Origin: Orobanche coerulescens
Taxonomy: Eukaryota; Streptophyta; Magnoliopsida; Lamiales; Orobanchaceae
Direction: 5' to 3'
DNA length: 64,000 bases
NCBI GenBank assembly: GCA_033398695.1
Contig: CM065804.1
Coordinates: 14,307,001 to 14,371,000 of the forward strand
Both the position numbers and the translations under genes were made by a program. This document shows positions 33,796 to 44,726 of this stretch, piece after piece. The notes beneath the pieces are model-generated. The model was not told the DNA's origin. It searched no databases and saw only the letters and a list, made by a program, of their open reading frames with translations. How positions within the stretch are numbered: the stretch's first letter is position 1; each line of letters begins with the position of its first letter.

Positions 33796-33855
33796 TGGGT
33801 TGCCTCCCATCAAGCGCTCTATTTTACGTCTTGAGCACGACGTGGCAAAAAGAAT

Positions 33856-34593
33856 TTAACGTGGCTTCTTTCTAGGGAGATTGCCAAATACCCCCTTCTT
33901 GCAATCAATAAGCCTCTTATTCCATAGGGGAGGCTTTGGCTCATGCCCGGTTGCCAAAAATAATGAATAAGAATAATTATGCGGACAACCAAAAAATGAT
34001 GGAAGAATATAATAATGATAAGGCATGAAAAAATAAGCAGAGTTCGAATGGGCAAATAATAAAGCATTATCATGCACAACCTCATTAGAACTCGAAGAAT
34101 CAACCTCAATAAAATCATGAGTAATGGGGTCAATCTCTCCCATTATGGATTTAGGAAAAATTATGCGTGGCACCGTTAATAAAATTTTTGGCACAAAAGT
34201 ATTCACCTTATTAGTCGAAGTTTGATGACAATTTAATGGAATTTCTTTGGAAACATCATCAATGATAACTTCTTCTCTAGGCTCATCACACTTTATGAAA
34301 TCATTAGGTGCTGGGGGATCGACCCTAAAGCTCAACATGTCGTTCTTCTCAACCTCCCCCTCAACTTCACTACTAAATATATGAGCTGGAAAATAACCGT
34401 AGTGAACCTCAAGACCACGATGTGCACATTCTAGCTCAAAAAGGGTACTATCAGGATTTTTAAGAACGTCTACACATTGTTCAAGCATGGTCTTTTGTTT
34501 TAGGGGAGGGGGCTGACTGACCCTATTTGGCGAATTATTAAGAACATTGGGATTTATGAAATGCCAAGGGCCACGATACTCATAGGAAAACAT
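33856..34593 (-). CDS. Orphan 245-aa ORF of element N
   Basis: An intact ORF starting at an ATG 88 bp inside the PBS. Its composition is ordinary: an acidic middle (SSEVEGEVEKND, CDEPREEVIIDDVSKE), an aromatic C-terminal third (SAYFFMPYHYYILPSFFG) and a basic end (FGNLPRKKPR). I recognise no Gag, zinc knuckle, protease or RT motif. The position is that of gag. It may be a diverged Gag-like or structural protein, or a protein kept by a non-autonomous element for packaging. The sequence GGTTGCCTCCCATCAAGCGC just downstream (33798-33817) is, from memory, common in Athila-related elements. Confidence 0.55.
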   Translation of the reverse strand: MFSYEYRGPWHFINPNVLNNSPNRVSQPPPLKQKTMLEQCVDVLKNPDSTLFELECAHRGLEVHYGYFPAHIFSSEVEGEVEKNDMLSFRVDPPAPNDFIKCDEPREEVIIDDVSKEIPLNCHQTSTNKVNTFVPKILLTVPRIIFPKSIMGEIDPITHDFIEVDSSSSNEVVHDNALLFAHSNSAYFFMPYHYYILPSFFGCPHNYSYSLFLATGHEPKPPLWNKRLIDCKKGVFGNLPRKKPR

Positions 34594-34680
34594 AATAAAA
34601 AAATAAAAATATAGAAACTAAAGAAGAAACTTCAAATTAAAATTAGAGTCGCTTGGTATTGATATTAGCAAAAAATCAGT

Positions 34681-34697
34681 CCCCGGCAACGGCGCCA
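34681..34697 (-). other. Primer binding site of N
   Basis: On the minus strand TGGCGCCGTTGCCGGGG, six bases inside the 5' LTR. It matches the PBS known for Athila-type elements (tRNA-Asp). Confidence 0.85.
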
Positions 34698-34703
34698 AAA
34701 ACT

Positions 34704-36659
34704 TGTTGTGGGAAAATCCCTCACAATATACCGCAAGTGCACGGTGTCAACAAGTAATAAAGTGATAAGTAAAGTATCGTTCCCTCGAGGACTGATTTCA
34801 CTAAGTACCAAAATTTAGTCAACTCACAATTTTATTTGAAGAACAATTAAATAGAGTTTATATCTAAACTAATTGCAGAAAGTAAATAATAGTACTAATA
34901 ATAATAATAATACTAATAAGGGGTAGGATTATGATTTTCACCTCAAACAATCGGGAATGATATTTATTCGATTCAATTCACTGTTATTCAATTGATTGTA
35001 AGCCAGGAATTCCTAAATTATTCTAAAGCCTTTCCCAAGGTCGATAGAAAATACTACAAATTACTAACTCGATATATCCCTATTCGAATCAGATAATTAA
35101 TAGCTAAAACAGTTCAAGAATTCCCACAATAACAGGCTTCACAATTCGCATGAGTATATTCCTATCTCACGAAAATTATGATTCGTCTAACAAGAACTAT
35201 GCCTAAATTTCATCTCCCGAATCCATAAAGACATTCAAAACAAATTAACTGTTGGCCAGACAATTAAAAAGCATTAAGAACAGTAAGAAGAATCCAATTC
35301 AATAGAATAACGAGTAAATCGAAATAATAATAAATAATCAAACCGTCATGAAATTGGCTACAATCAAAATCCTACTCAAATAAATCTAAAAATTAAGATG
35401 CAGAAAAACCGTAGGGATCCGTGGTCTTGTCGTCGCCCCCACAAATCTACACCTTGTTTTCTCCTTATTTCTTCCACCGCCGAAAACTCCCTGCTTTCCC
35501 CCTCCTCTTCGTCCCGTTCTCATTCTTTTTCCTTTTATAGTTTTTTTTTTCTTTTTCCATTCCCCCGCCCTGGTAGGTAGGGGTGGACTCGGTTCCATTC
35601 GGTTCGGTTTTTGACCGAAACCAAGAGTCGAACCAAATATTCGGTTTCAGTTTGGTTCGGTTCTTTTTGAAGTTCGGTTCGGTTAAGTTCGGTTTTATAA
35701 ATATTCGGTTCGGTTTCGATTTGGTTTGATGTTTTTTCGGTTCTTCACAATATAAATTCAAATATTATATGCAATAGAATAAGTTATATACAACAACAAG
35801 CCAACAAGAGTTATATATATATGTTCAAGATAAAAGCTAGAGTTGCATAGCAATTTCCAAATATCTCAACATATATAACAATCGTAAATCACAGTAGCCC
35901 AGTCTCTCAACCTAAAATCACAAATTCATGAGCATATTATCGGTCCTTCTTGGACCCATGAGGGTCTTACAAAAGGAAAACGAATTATACTAAAATTCGA
36001 AACACACCCAAATCACAAAAACAAGGTCATTTTAGTATGTTGAAATTTGACTTCGGTCCATTTCGGTCCGGTTCGGTTCCGCTCTACCCCGAACTGAGAA
36101 CCGAACCAAATTAGTTCGGTTCGGTTCTGTTTTTTTGTTTTTCGGTTCGGTCTTCTTCGGTTTCGGTTTTTCGGTTATTTTTTCGGGTTTTTTCGGTTTG
36201 GTTTTGGATTTTCGGTTCCGAAATGCCACCCCTACTGGTAGGTGTCTCAAGGAAAAGGAAAAGTCATCAAACCTTTTTTTTCCACCAAGTGCTCTCACGG
36301 CCCAACAAAAACAAAAGCTCAAGCGGCCCAAATTATCAAATTCACCAACACACATTAGTCAGAAGTAGTGGCGTCTTTTTGCGCATTCTGTGCCGCGGCT
36401 CACTTGGTGTGTGCCGCGGCACACAGTACAGTGTGCACATCATTCGCTAGTTGTCTTCGTGTGCCGCGGTTCACTTGGTGTGTGCCGCGGCTCATGACCA
36501 AAAAATGCTATTTTCGCCCGTTTTTCATCGTTTTGGCTTCCGGACTCCGATTTCCTGCAAAACATATAAAAATAATGCATTAAAAGCTCATTTATGCTGA
36601 TTTAGGCTCAAGATGGATATAAAATAATGATATAAAAGCGCATAAAAATACGCCTAACA
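34704..36659 (-). repeat. 5' LTR of element N, interrupted by a hAT element
   Basis: 1956 bp, equal to 1291 bp plus the 657-bp hAT insertion and its 8-bp duplication. It has the same TATA box (35531-35539) and CCGCGG array (36395-36495) as the other LTR. Confidence 0.93.
35578..36234. mobile_element. Non-autonomous hAT element (657 bp) in the N LTR
   Basis: Ends TAGGGGTGGAC and TGCCACCCCTA are inverted repeats of the TAGGGGTGG hAT type. A perfect 8-bp target duplication CTGGTAGG flanks it (35570-35577, 36235-36242), and the other N LTR shows the empty site. Subterminal zones are full of TTCGGTTCGG words. No transposase. Confidence 0.93.
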
Positions 36660-36794
36660 CTCGCCTAGTAAGGACGAATGTATATTGATTGAGCACAATT
36701 GTCCTTGCCTACGTTATATCCACACTTCGGTACTGCTTCTCCTGATGTCTTGCTGCAGTTCGGGCTGAACTGTTATGCTGGATAACATCACTTC

Positions 36795-38511
36795 TTATGT
36801 AGTTTTCCGACTAAGAGCATCAGCTACCACATTGGCTTTCCCGGGATGATAGGAAATTTCCACATCGTAGTCCTTGATTAGCTCCAACCAATGCCTCTGT
36901 CTCATGTTTAACTCTCTCTGGGTGAAGATATACTTCAAGATCTTATGATCCGTGAAAATCTTGCAAGTAACTCCGTAAAGATAGTGCCTCCAAATCTTGA
37001 GGGCATGCACTACTGCGGCTAGCTCCAAGTCGTGCGTCGGGTAATTCACTTTGTACAGCCTTATTGTCGAGATACGCTATGACTCTGTCATTCTGCATGA
37101 AGACACACCGATCTATGCTTAGATGCATCCGTGTATATAATGAATCCTTCCGTTCCCTGCAGTAACACTAGCACTGGAGCAGTAGTTAGCCTACTCTTGA
37201 GCTCATCGAAGCTCTTCTGGCAGTCTGCCGTCCATACAAATTTGATGCTCTTTCTCAGTAGGTTCGTTAACGGTCGAGCGATACAGGAAAAAGCCTCGAC
37301 GAATCTTCGATAGTAACCCGCCAATCCTAGGAAACTCCTTACCTCCTTGACGTTCTTCGGCGGTTCCCAACTCATTATTGTCTCGATCTTTTGTGGATCG
37401 ACCTTGACACCTTCTGCCGAGACAACATGTCCGAGAAATATTACCTCCGGCATCCAGTCGCACTTGGAAAGTTTTGCATAAAGTTGGTGTTGCCTTAACA
37501 CGCCAAAGACTTGCCTCAAATGTTCCTCGTGTTCTGTCGGCCGGGAATAGATCAGGATGTCGTCAATAAAAACCACCACGCACTTATCGAGGAAGTCAAT
37601 CAAAACTCTGCTCATCAGTTCCATAAAAACGACTGGGGCATTAGTCAACCCGAATGATACCACGATATACTCATAATGTCCATACCTCGATCAAAATGCA
37701 GTCTTGGGTATATCTTCCCCCCGAATCCTCAATTGATGATATCCGGACCGTAGATCGATCTTTGAAAACACAACTGCCTCTTCTAATTGATCCAAGAGGT
37801 CATCGATTCTTGGAAGTGGATAACGATTCTTGATAGTAACCTTATTTAGTTCCCTATAGTTAATGCACAAGCGTAGAGAGTTGTCTTTCTTCTTAACAAA
37901 AAGTACCGGTGCGCCCTACGGTGAGGTGCTCGGGTAGATCAACCCTTTCTCCAATAGGTCTTCGAGCTGTATCTTTAATTCCTTCATCTCGGCCGGCTCC
38001 ATCCTGTAAGGAGCTTTGGAAATAGGTCTCGTCCCCGGCTCGAGTTCAATGGAGAGGTCAACTTCTCGGTGCGGTGGCAGCCCTGGTAGTTCATCGGGAA
38101 AGACGTCTAGAAATTCATGCGAGGAGGAGACTTCCGATGCGAGGAGGCTGAGAGACCCTTTCGTACTGAAGTGTTCTCGTCCTCTGATAACATGTGTGGT
38201 ACCGTCATGAGCCGTAATGGAAATAGTCAAGTGGTAGGTATCCAAGACCGTCCTGTGTAATGGCATCCAGTCCATACCTAATATGATATCTTCATTCTGA
38301 AGCGGGAAGACCATAAGATTAGCGGTCCAACTATGATCATCGATGCATATCTGACAGTCTCGAACCTTTAGATCGCCACCTATTCTACTACCCTCAGGTA
38401 GTTTAATAGTAAAGGACTCACAAGGTACACAAGCAAGATTTAAACGTTCAACACATTCCACAGATATAAACGAATGTGTGGCTCCAGTATCGAATAGTAC
38501 ATGCACTGGCT
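36795..38511 (-). pseudogene. G1 protease, reverse transcriptase and RNase H
   Basis: The protease starts just after a TAG near 38512 (VLFDTGATHSFIS) and continues to ILGMDWMPLH. The RT linker [13 protein letters not shown] follows. An in-frame stop near 37917 precedes [20 protein letters not shown], and another stop lies near 37687. The catalytic FIDDILIYS is near 37570-37545 and [16 protein letters not shown] near 37345-37300. RNase H appears as [17 protein letters not shown], then after a frameshift as [37 protein letters not shown] and [10 protein letters not shown]. The visible stops are compatible with transition mutations. Order and wording are chromoviral. Confidence 0.9.
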
Positions 38512-38512
38512 A

Positions 38513-39774
38513 AGAGTTAACAAGAAGAATACTTGAGATAGCCAGTGCGGACTGACCATCCATAGCCCTCAACTCAAATACGCGGGACGGCACTGACTCC
38601 GAAAAGGATAAAGTACCACCGCCGTGCCCATGGACTCGTCCGGCACCGTGTGGCGGTGGTTGAGTCTGGTGGGATGGAGCTCGGTAGTTGGAAACAACAG
38701 GCGTCCTGGGGGATTGGACAGAGCCTTGTTGACTTGGTTGGGAAGCTGAGTTCTGAGTGGGATTGGCCCGCCAGCAGTAACGAGACATGTGTCCACTTTT
38801 TCCGCAAGTGAAATATTTAGTATCCGACTTCTGGCACCGATCCTTAGTATGTTCGGACACACCACAAATGAAATAGTCCCTACGGTAAGGCCGATCAGAT
38901 GCACCCTTCTGTTGGTACGAAACCGCTGACTTGAAAGAAGATGCGGGCCCCGAGTTCGTTTTGTTGTTGCTCCGTGACTGAGCCGATGTCTTTTGCTTCT
39001 TCAAGTTATGTCTGGTGTTGGTATTAACAATAGTACCGGAATAAGTTGTGACCACGTCTTCGTACGCCCTCAGAGTCATGCAGTGGAATCCGGCGGCATA
39101 GCGTTGTACATCCTCCGGCAACCTCTGTGCAAGGTGGCATATTCCTTGATCTTCTGATGGAACCATCCGCGAGATGTAACTTAGCTCGGTTCCGTAGGCC
39201 CGAATGATTTCAGGTACTGGCATATTTTGTGGTCCAGCACTGAAAAAGTCTCGCGCGCGAGCGGTTTGGGCTGATCTGGGATGATTTCGCCGCAGTAGTC
39301 AGGCAAATTCGGTCCATCCGACCACTCGGTCCTCTGGCCTGTAAGTCCTCCACCAGTGAGCAGCGGTGTCACGGAGTTGATTAACCCAGAGCGGCATCTT
39401 TCGGTTCTCTGGGCATCCGATCACCTCGAAAGCAGTCTCCATTTCAGAAATCTAGTCATCCACATGTTTCTCCCCTGCCCTGTCAAACAACGGAGGTCCC
39501 TTCCTGCATTTTCTTCCACATTGATGACCGGTATCCATTCCACCTGGTTGACCTGAGAAATTCCCATGGCGATAGCTTGGGCAAGGGCCTGAAAGAAATC
39601 CGGGTCCATGCCTCCCGAGTTGTTATTCTGGCGTTCCGCCTCCTGATCGTTTTGATTAATTAGTGGCGGCTGGTCCCCAGCAGGATGGGTCTCGGCAGTA
39701 TTCCTATCCCCATCGTGGTTTGTGGCGGAACCCTGAGCATCATTCGCCACTCTCCTAGCTCCTCAGCGTGCCAT
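38513..39774 (-). pseudogene. G1 Gag with two damaged zinc knuckles
   Basis: The putative ATG is at 39774 (MAR, then a TGA, then GARRVANDAQG). MDPDFFQALAQAIAMGIS follows, then frame changes near 39420 and 39200, then PEDVQRYAAGFHCMTLRAYED. The two CCHC knuckles read YFICGVSEHTKDRC and YFTCGKSGHMSRYC; in both the first Cys is Tyr. The tail is rich in Gln, Ser and Pro. Gag would bind genomic RNA through the knuckles; this copy cannot make it. Confidence 0.85.
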
Positions 39775-39950
39775 TACTGACAGTATTAATCTAAAGCCAG
39801 TTTCACACAGTTTACAATTAAATGTAGTTTCCAGTCAGAAAACACACATATCACTTACTTTGCATTTCCACGAGGAGTTACGGTCGCTTGAGGTGTTGGA
39901 CTGGAATAACTTTGAAAATTAGGAGAAATTTTATTTAAGCCAGGAGCCAA

Positions 39951-39963
39951 TTATCTGATACCA
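39951..39963 (-). other. Primer binding site of G1
   Basis: TGGTATCAGATAA on the minus strand, five bases inside the 5' LTR, matches the initiator-Met-tRNA type. Confidence 0.85.
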
Positions 39964-39968
39964 TTTTC

Positions 39969-42302
39969 TGTAACACCCCCAAAATCTCCCGAGGTATTAC
40001 AGTGCCGTGAATCCCACATGGGACCCACAAGGCTAGTTTAGAAAATAGATATTTTAAAGAAATTGCAATAAAACAATAAGTTCACGGTTACATAACATGA
40101 GCCGAAAGGTTTAAAGGAGAAACATAGTTCAAAGTTCGATTATTACATAACGGAGGTTTAAAAGACCAAATTTAATTTAAGCAGCGACAAGAGTTTATTC
40201 CAACACCGTTCAAGTCTGACCGGACCCCTCAGGAATGTCCTGCACATAATCAACAAATTTACCTGGCACGACAATTCATGCTAGGTAACCAGGGTCAGAG
40301 AATTCATACCAATAACGATCATTAGCAACGATATACACAATTTTATCGAACACAATGCCATATAACCAACAGAAAATATTTCACCACGCGACCCACGTTG
40401 TCTTTCTCTTTTTATCACATAAACCCCAAGGTCGCAACCAAGGGTCACGAAAGTATCCACACGGGAATACCCCGGAACATAGGTGCCCAATTCGGGTCTT
40501 ATCCCCTAACACATTTCCATACGGGTACCATACATGTTTTATCCCGAACACATCGGCCCATTTATAACACATTTTAGAGAAAGACAACCGTCGACATTCA
40601 TCAACAATGGCACATTCATAAATACGAACATTACAATAATATTAGCATTTCTCGAGCACGATTTCACTTGCTTGTGATCCAAAGGTAGGTGCTTTATGAT
40701 AATCGGGACCTCCACGCCCGCTCGAGCTTTACCTAGCCACGTAATATCCGATTAACACCTCGTACGGTCATGATGAATAAAACTAGTCTCCCTTCCCTAA
40801 CCGGATTCCTAGAGTAGTCTTAATTACCAATATTACTATCGTTTTTCTAAGTTCATAAGTATTACATACCATTATACCATTCAATTCTACGATTAACGTT
40901 TAGATACATTGATTTGATCAACAAGACTATCCTTATCATCATTCAGTTGGCAAGAAACGACCATAACATCATCAAATCCCATACTCCTAATCCAATTCTT
41001 ATTACGAGTACTTCAATCGGTAGACTATCATTTTACACAATGATTTCGGCATTCGATTCTCAATGACAATAATACTATAGAATTAATTCCCCTATTAATG
41101 TTAATGTTGATCATCATATTGCAAGAGTAAGTTACGACTAGTTTATCAAACGGTGATGAATTCATACGAAATCCTTCTACAATTGATTCGTCGATTATAT
41201 ATGATCCAAATGTAAATTGAGATGGAAGTTCTCGCATGTGATTGTTACAACGAGTTGTATGAAAACGAAATATACGAACAATGATAACTCCGATTACTAC
41301 AAGTTGTCCGTTTAGATCGTCTACGATATTTTAGCAAATCTACCCAAGTACCCGTAATCTAACGAGTAATAATCAACAACATTGAAGAGATTACTCAAGG
41401 ATAGATAGACTTACCTTAGAAGATGAAGAACAATGAGGAGATATGATAAATCAACAAGAGCCACGAGGAGAAATGAGGAATGAGTTGAATGACTTGGATA
41501 ATCTTCACCAAAGCTTACGAAATCACCTCCTCTATGTTAATCCAAGTGTATGAGAGGCCAAGAATTGAGTATAAGGCTGTGGAAAAGCTTCAAGAGTTCT
41601 TCACTTCAAGTTTTGGGATGGGATAAATGAAGGTGAGAGTGTTATTTTATGACACTCGATTTCGTTAACATACGTTAACGTTCCAGGATTTACGTACGTA
41701 ATGCGTTTTACGTACGCTATGTATAATGGTTAACATACGTAAAGGCCGTCCAGAGGCCACTGACTGAAATGTGCCCATGTGTTACGTATGTAAGCCGTCT
41801 TTACGTACGTAAGGCTCCACTCCGTAGCGTACGTTAAGCTTGAAGGATAGCGTATGCTATGAAGAGTTGACTCGTTTGTCCTCTAGCCCGCCGAAAGTAG
41901 CTTCATCCGTGTCAAAAGGAAGATTCTGGTCGGGAGACCAACTCACCCGTTACGTACGTAATATAATTACCTTAATGTACATAATGCTCAAATTTTAGCG
42001 TACGTTAGGCATATACTGTAGCGTGCGTTAGACATTCAATCCTTTAGCCATATATCACATTTTAACCATCTCGAGGTGACCGTCCTTTCCACTCGTCAAC
42101 AATTATAGTGGAACAAGACGTTGACCACCATCATATTCGCACCGACGATCGTCCAACGGCGTCAAGGCATGTCACCTCCGTTTCATCCACATTGTAGAGT
42201 TGCATAACATTTAATGAAATAATAAATAAGGAAAAACAACATCACATTACAAGAAATCACACAGTACAAGGTAATTAAGCATGAAATACCGGTGGTATTA
42301 CA
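39969..42302 (-). repeat. 5' LTR of G1 (2334 bp)
   Basis: Full-length partner of 27236-29562, with TG...CA ends. The U3 array is at 41665-42035, the weak TATA at 41642-41651, and the conserved LTR tail words TTACAGTGCCGT near 40001. Confidence 0.93.
41665..42035 (-). promoter_or_regulatory. ACGT-palindrome array in U3 of G1 (5' LTR)
   Basis: Same site order as the other LTR, with TTACGTACGTAA near 41691, 41798 and 41949 and TAGCGTACGTTA near 41825 and 41997. Several sites are intact here that are mutated in the other copy and the reverse. Confidence 0.5.
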
Positions 42303-42563
42303 TAACATGCACTATGTTACGACAAGAAATCGAGGTTGGATCTTTTACTCATATCTGAGGGATGATGATATCTTAGTGGAGGGAGGTGCTTTACCACGTG
42401 TCCTGGATAGGATTATGACTAGAGGATCTCAGTCTGAGAGGCCACGTATTCGTGTTCCTATGTCTCAGCTTATCTCATCTCAAGGAAGTATTGGTGGTTC
42501 GTCTTCATCTCAAATCGATGATTGTATTGGGCGACTAGAGGAGGGATTTCACCGCATGAATTA
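42303..42563 (+). pseudogene. Relic transposon-protein ORF, 3' part
   Basis: Continues the ORF interrupted at 27235. It reads MRYVTTRNRGWIFYS-like words, GGALPRV and RPRIRVPMSQ, then a new C-terminal end SSSQIDDCIGRLEEGFHRMN and a TAA. The first unit of the tandem duplication lacks this end. Downstream to 42736 nothing is recognised. Confidence 0.55.
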
Positions 42564-43003
42564 AGGTTTGGGATGGAAAATATTTGCACACACTTTGGTA
42601 TATCCATCCCACTACAGCCAACCCCAATCTTGACTAGATGATTTCTTCATTTCTTCATCATTATGTTTCTATGAATGTTTTCTGACCGACATTTTTTTCT
42701 GAACTTGGTTTCTTGTTTGCTTTCATAGTGTGTTGGGAGAAAAAAAATTTGTACACTAAAGGTTTTTGGGCTAATTTAAAGTTACACCACAATCTTTTTT
42801 TTTTCATCCGACACCAAAACCTTTCAAAAATTTTGAAATCACACAAATGTTGTGGATGACGTTAAGAATTTCCGTCAGAAAAAGAAAAATTAAAAAAATT
42901 AAAATTGAAATCTAAAAAATCAAAAATAAAAGAAATTCTGAAAATTCTGAAAAATTTAAAAAATCTGAAAAATAATAGAAACTTTTAATTTTTAAGAAAA
43001 AAT

Positions 43004-43915
43004 TGTAGGTCATAAGTCGTCCAGGAATAAGTTTAGAGGGGGGGCGGGGTGAATAGACTTGTTGAAACTCTTAAACTCTTTTTGGCGAAGAGTAAGTTTC
43101 TTCAGCTGATAGATATGCAAATGACTTAGAGTCGTTTGAACTCAATACGTGCGGAAGTCAGCTGATGACGAATACAAAACAACTAATGAAACACTTAACA
43201 ATGAATGCGGCAGTTAAAGTATGAGGCTATAAAACAGTAAAATACGCAGGCAGTTATAGTGGTCTCAGAGGTGGGGTAATCCTCAACTAATCCACTTTTT
43301 TCCAAACCAGTTGGAGATGAATTCACTATAATTGTCAACCAGTGATAAAGATTACAATGATTCAACCAAATTACAACAGCTTCCAACCAGTGGAAATCCT
43401 TGCCGTTGCAACTCCTCGATCGCTTGCACCTCTTGATCCACGATCCTTGGATGCCTTTACGTCTTGAACTTCAACTTGATGAAGTACCCCGAACTCAGGA
43501 TTAAAGACATGAGTTTTTGTCTTCTCCAACTAAGAGCTTCTTCAAATATGAACTTTTGAGAACTGCTCTTTTCACGATGCTATAGTTCGCTTTTTGATTG
43601 CTTTGAATGATTTGATTGCTTGAGATTTTGTTCGCACCGATATTTGCTCAACTTCAAATCTTTGTTGACCAGAACTTCTCTGACTTGACTCGACTGTACT
43701 TCTCTGATGAACTTAGCTGTACATTTGTACTTAGCCGATTTGAGCCTAACTTATTTTGGCCTATAGAAGATACTCATTTGGTTATTCTTTACATTTTGCC
43801 AAGTATTAAACTTAACATAATTTGGCATATGGAAGATACTCATTTGGTTCTTCCTTACATTTTTGCCAAGTAATAAACATTTGAATTACATTAATGATAT
43901 CATCAAAATCTAACA
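43004..43915 (-). repeat. LTR-like insert, possible solo copia LTR
   Basis: On the minus strand it starts TGTTAGATTTTGATGATATC and ends TTATGACCTACA, with a G-rich run (GGGGGGGCGGGGTGAATAG on the plus strand near 43040). The start resembles SIRE-type copia LTRs. A direct repeat of about 60 bp (GAAGATACTCATTTGGTT) lies near 43765-43870. No target duplication was found, so the limits are tentative. The ORF at 43616-43873 is not a gene. Confidence 0.4.
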
Positions 43916-43916
43916 A

Positions 43917-44512
43917 GTATTCCTAACAAAAATTATCTGGAATATTAATATTAAAAATTAGAACTTTTATTTAAAATTCAAAAATAAAAAGCAAAATATA
44001 AAAAAATCTCAAAATTCTGGAAAATTTAAAAATCGAAAAAAATTAGAACTTTTATTTTTATTTCCAAAATATACGGAATAATAATTCTAAAAATCAGAAT
44101 TTTTATTTAAAATTCGAAAATAAAAAGTAAAAAATAAAAAAATTGAAAATTGGAAAATTTAAAAATCAAAAAAAGTCGGAACTTTTATTTTTTAAAAATT
44201 ATCGGAATAATAATATTAAAAATCGATCTTTTATTTAAAATTCAAAAATAAAAGGTAGAAGTTCTGATTTCTAATATTATTATTTTCAGAATTTTATTTT
44301 AAATTTTTCAGAATTGGAACTTTTATTTTAAATTTTCCAAATTTGTTTTATTTTTTACTTTTTATTTTTGAATTTTAAATAAAGATCTGATTTTTAATAT
44401 TATTATTCAAGATACTTTTTCTTAAAAAATAAAAGTTCTGATTTTTTTTTCAAATTTTTTAAATTTTGCAGATTTTTCAGATTTTTTTTTATTTTTTTTC
44501 AGATTTTTTTGA
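43917..44512. repeat. AT-rich repeat array, direct then inverted
   Basis: Units with ATTAAAAAT, CTTTTATTTAAAATTC and AAAATAAAAAG occur near 43941, 44081 and 44208 (period about 127-140 bp). Inverted copies follow from about 44265 to 44510. This extends the right TIR into a larger palindromic region. Confidence 0.7.
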
Positions 44513-44726
44513 TTTTCCAGAATTTTAATTTTTTTTACTTTTTATTTTTCTGATGGAAATTCTTAACGCCATCCACAACATTTGTGTGAGTTCAAATTTT
44601 TTTAAAGGTTTTGGTGTCGGATGGAAAAAAAAGGTTGTGGTATAACTTCAAATTAGCCCAAAAGCTTTTAGTGTAAATTTTTTTTCTCTTGTTTTGGATA
44701 TTTTGGTGTGATTTAAATACTGAGAC

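Larger units (their letters stand above)
31014..36659 (-). mobile_element. Non-autonomous LTR retrotransposon N, nested in G1
   Basis: 5646 bp; LTRs at 31014-32304 and 34704-36659 (TGTTAGGCG...CCACAACA on the minus strand); near-TSD CTCGA (31009-31013) / CTCGC (36660-36664). The PBS TGGCGCCGTTGCCGGGG is of the Athila/Tat tRNA-Asp type and the PPT is TTTGGGGGTATT. It has no protease, RT, RNase H or integrase; the only sizeable ORF is an orphan of 245 aa. Both LTRs are exactly 1291 bp once the hAT insertion is removed and differ at few positions, so the insertion is young. Confidence 0.92.
27236..42302 (-). mobile_element. Ty3/gypsy chromovirus G1 (Tekay/Del-like), carrying nested insertion N
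   Basis: A 15-kb insertion on the minus strand. LTRs are at 27236-29562 and 39969-42302 and the near-TSD is TACCA (27231-27235) / TAACA (42303-42307). From the PBS inwards come Gag, protease, RT, RNase H, integrase and a chromodomain-like C-terminus. Without the nested 5.65 kb it would be about 9.4 kb. In the first 240 LTR bases I see about five differences between copies. Stops in gag and pol show it is inactive. Confidence 0.93.
42737..44688. mobile_element. MULE-like element with long terminal inverted repeats (1952 bp)
   Basis: TIRs of about 175 bp (42737-42912 and 44513-44688) start GAGAAAAAAAATTT. They share CACTAAA-GGYTTTTGGGCTAA, CCATCCGACACCAAAACC and ACAAATGTTGTGGATG. The flanking 9-mers GTGTGTTGG (42728-42736) and TTGTTTTGG (44689-44697) match at 7 of 9 positions, the duplication length of Mutator-like elements. 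No transposase; the interior is AT-rich repeat plus an LTR-like insert. Confidence 0.75.
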
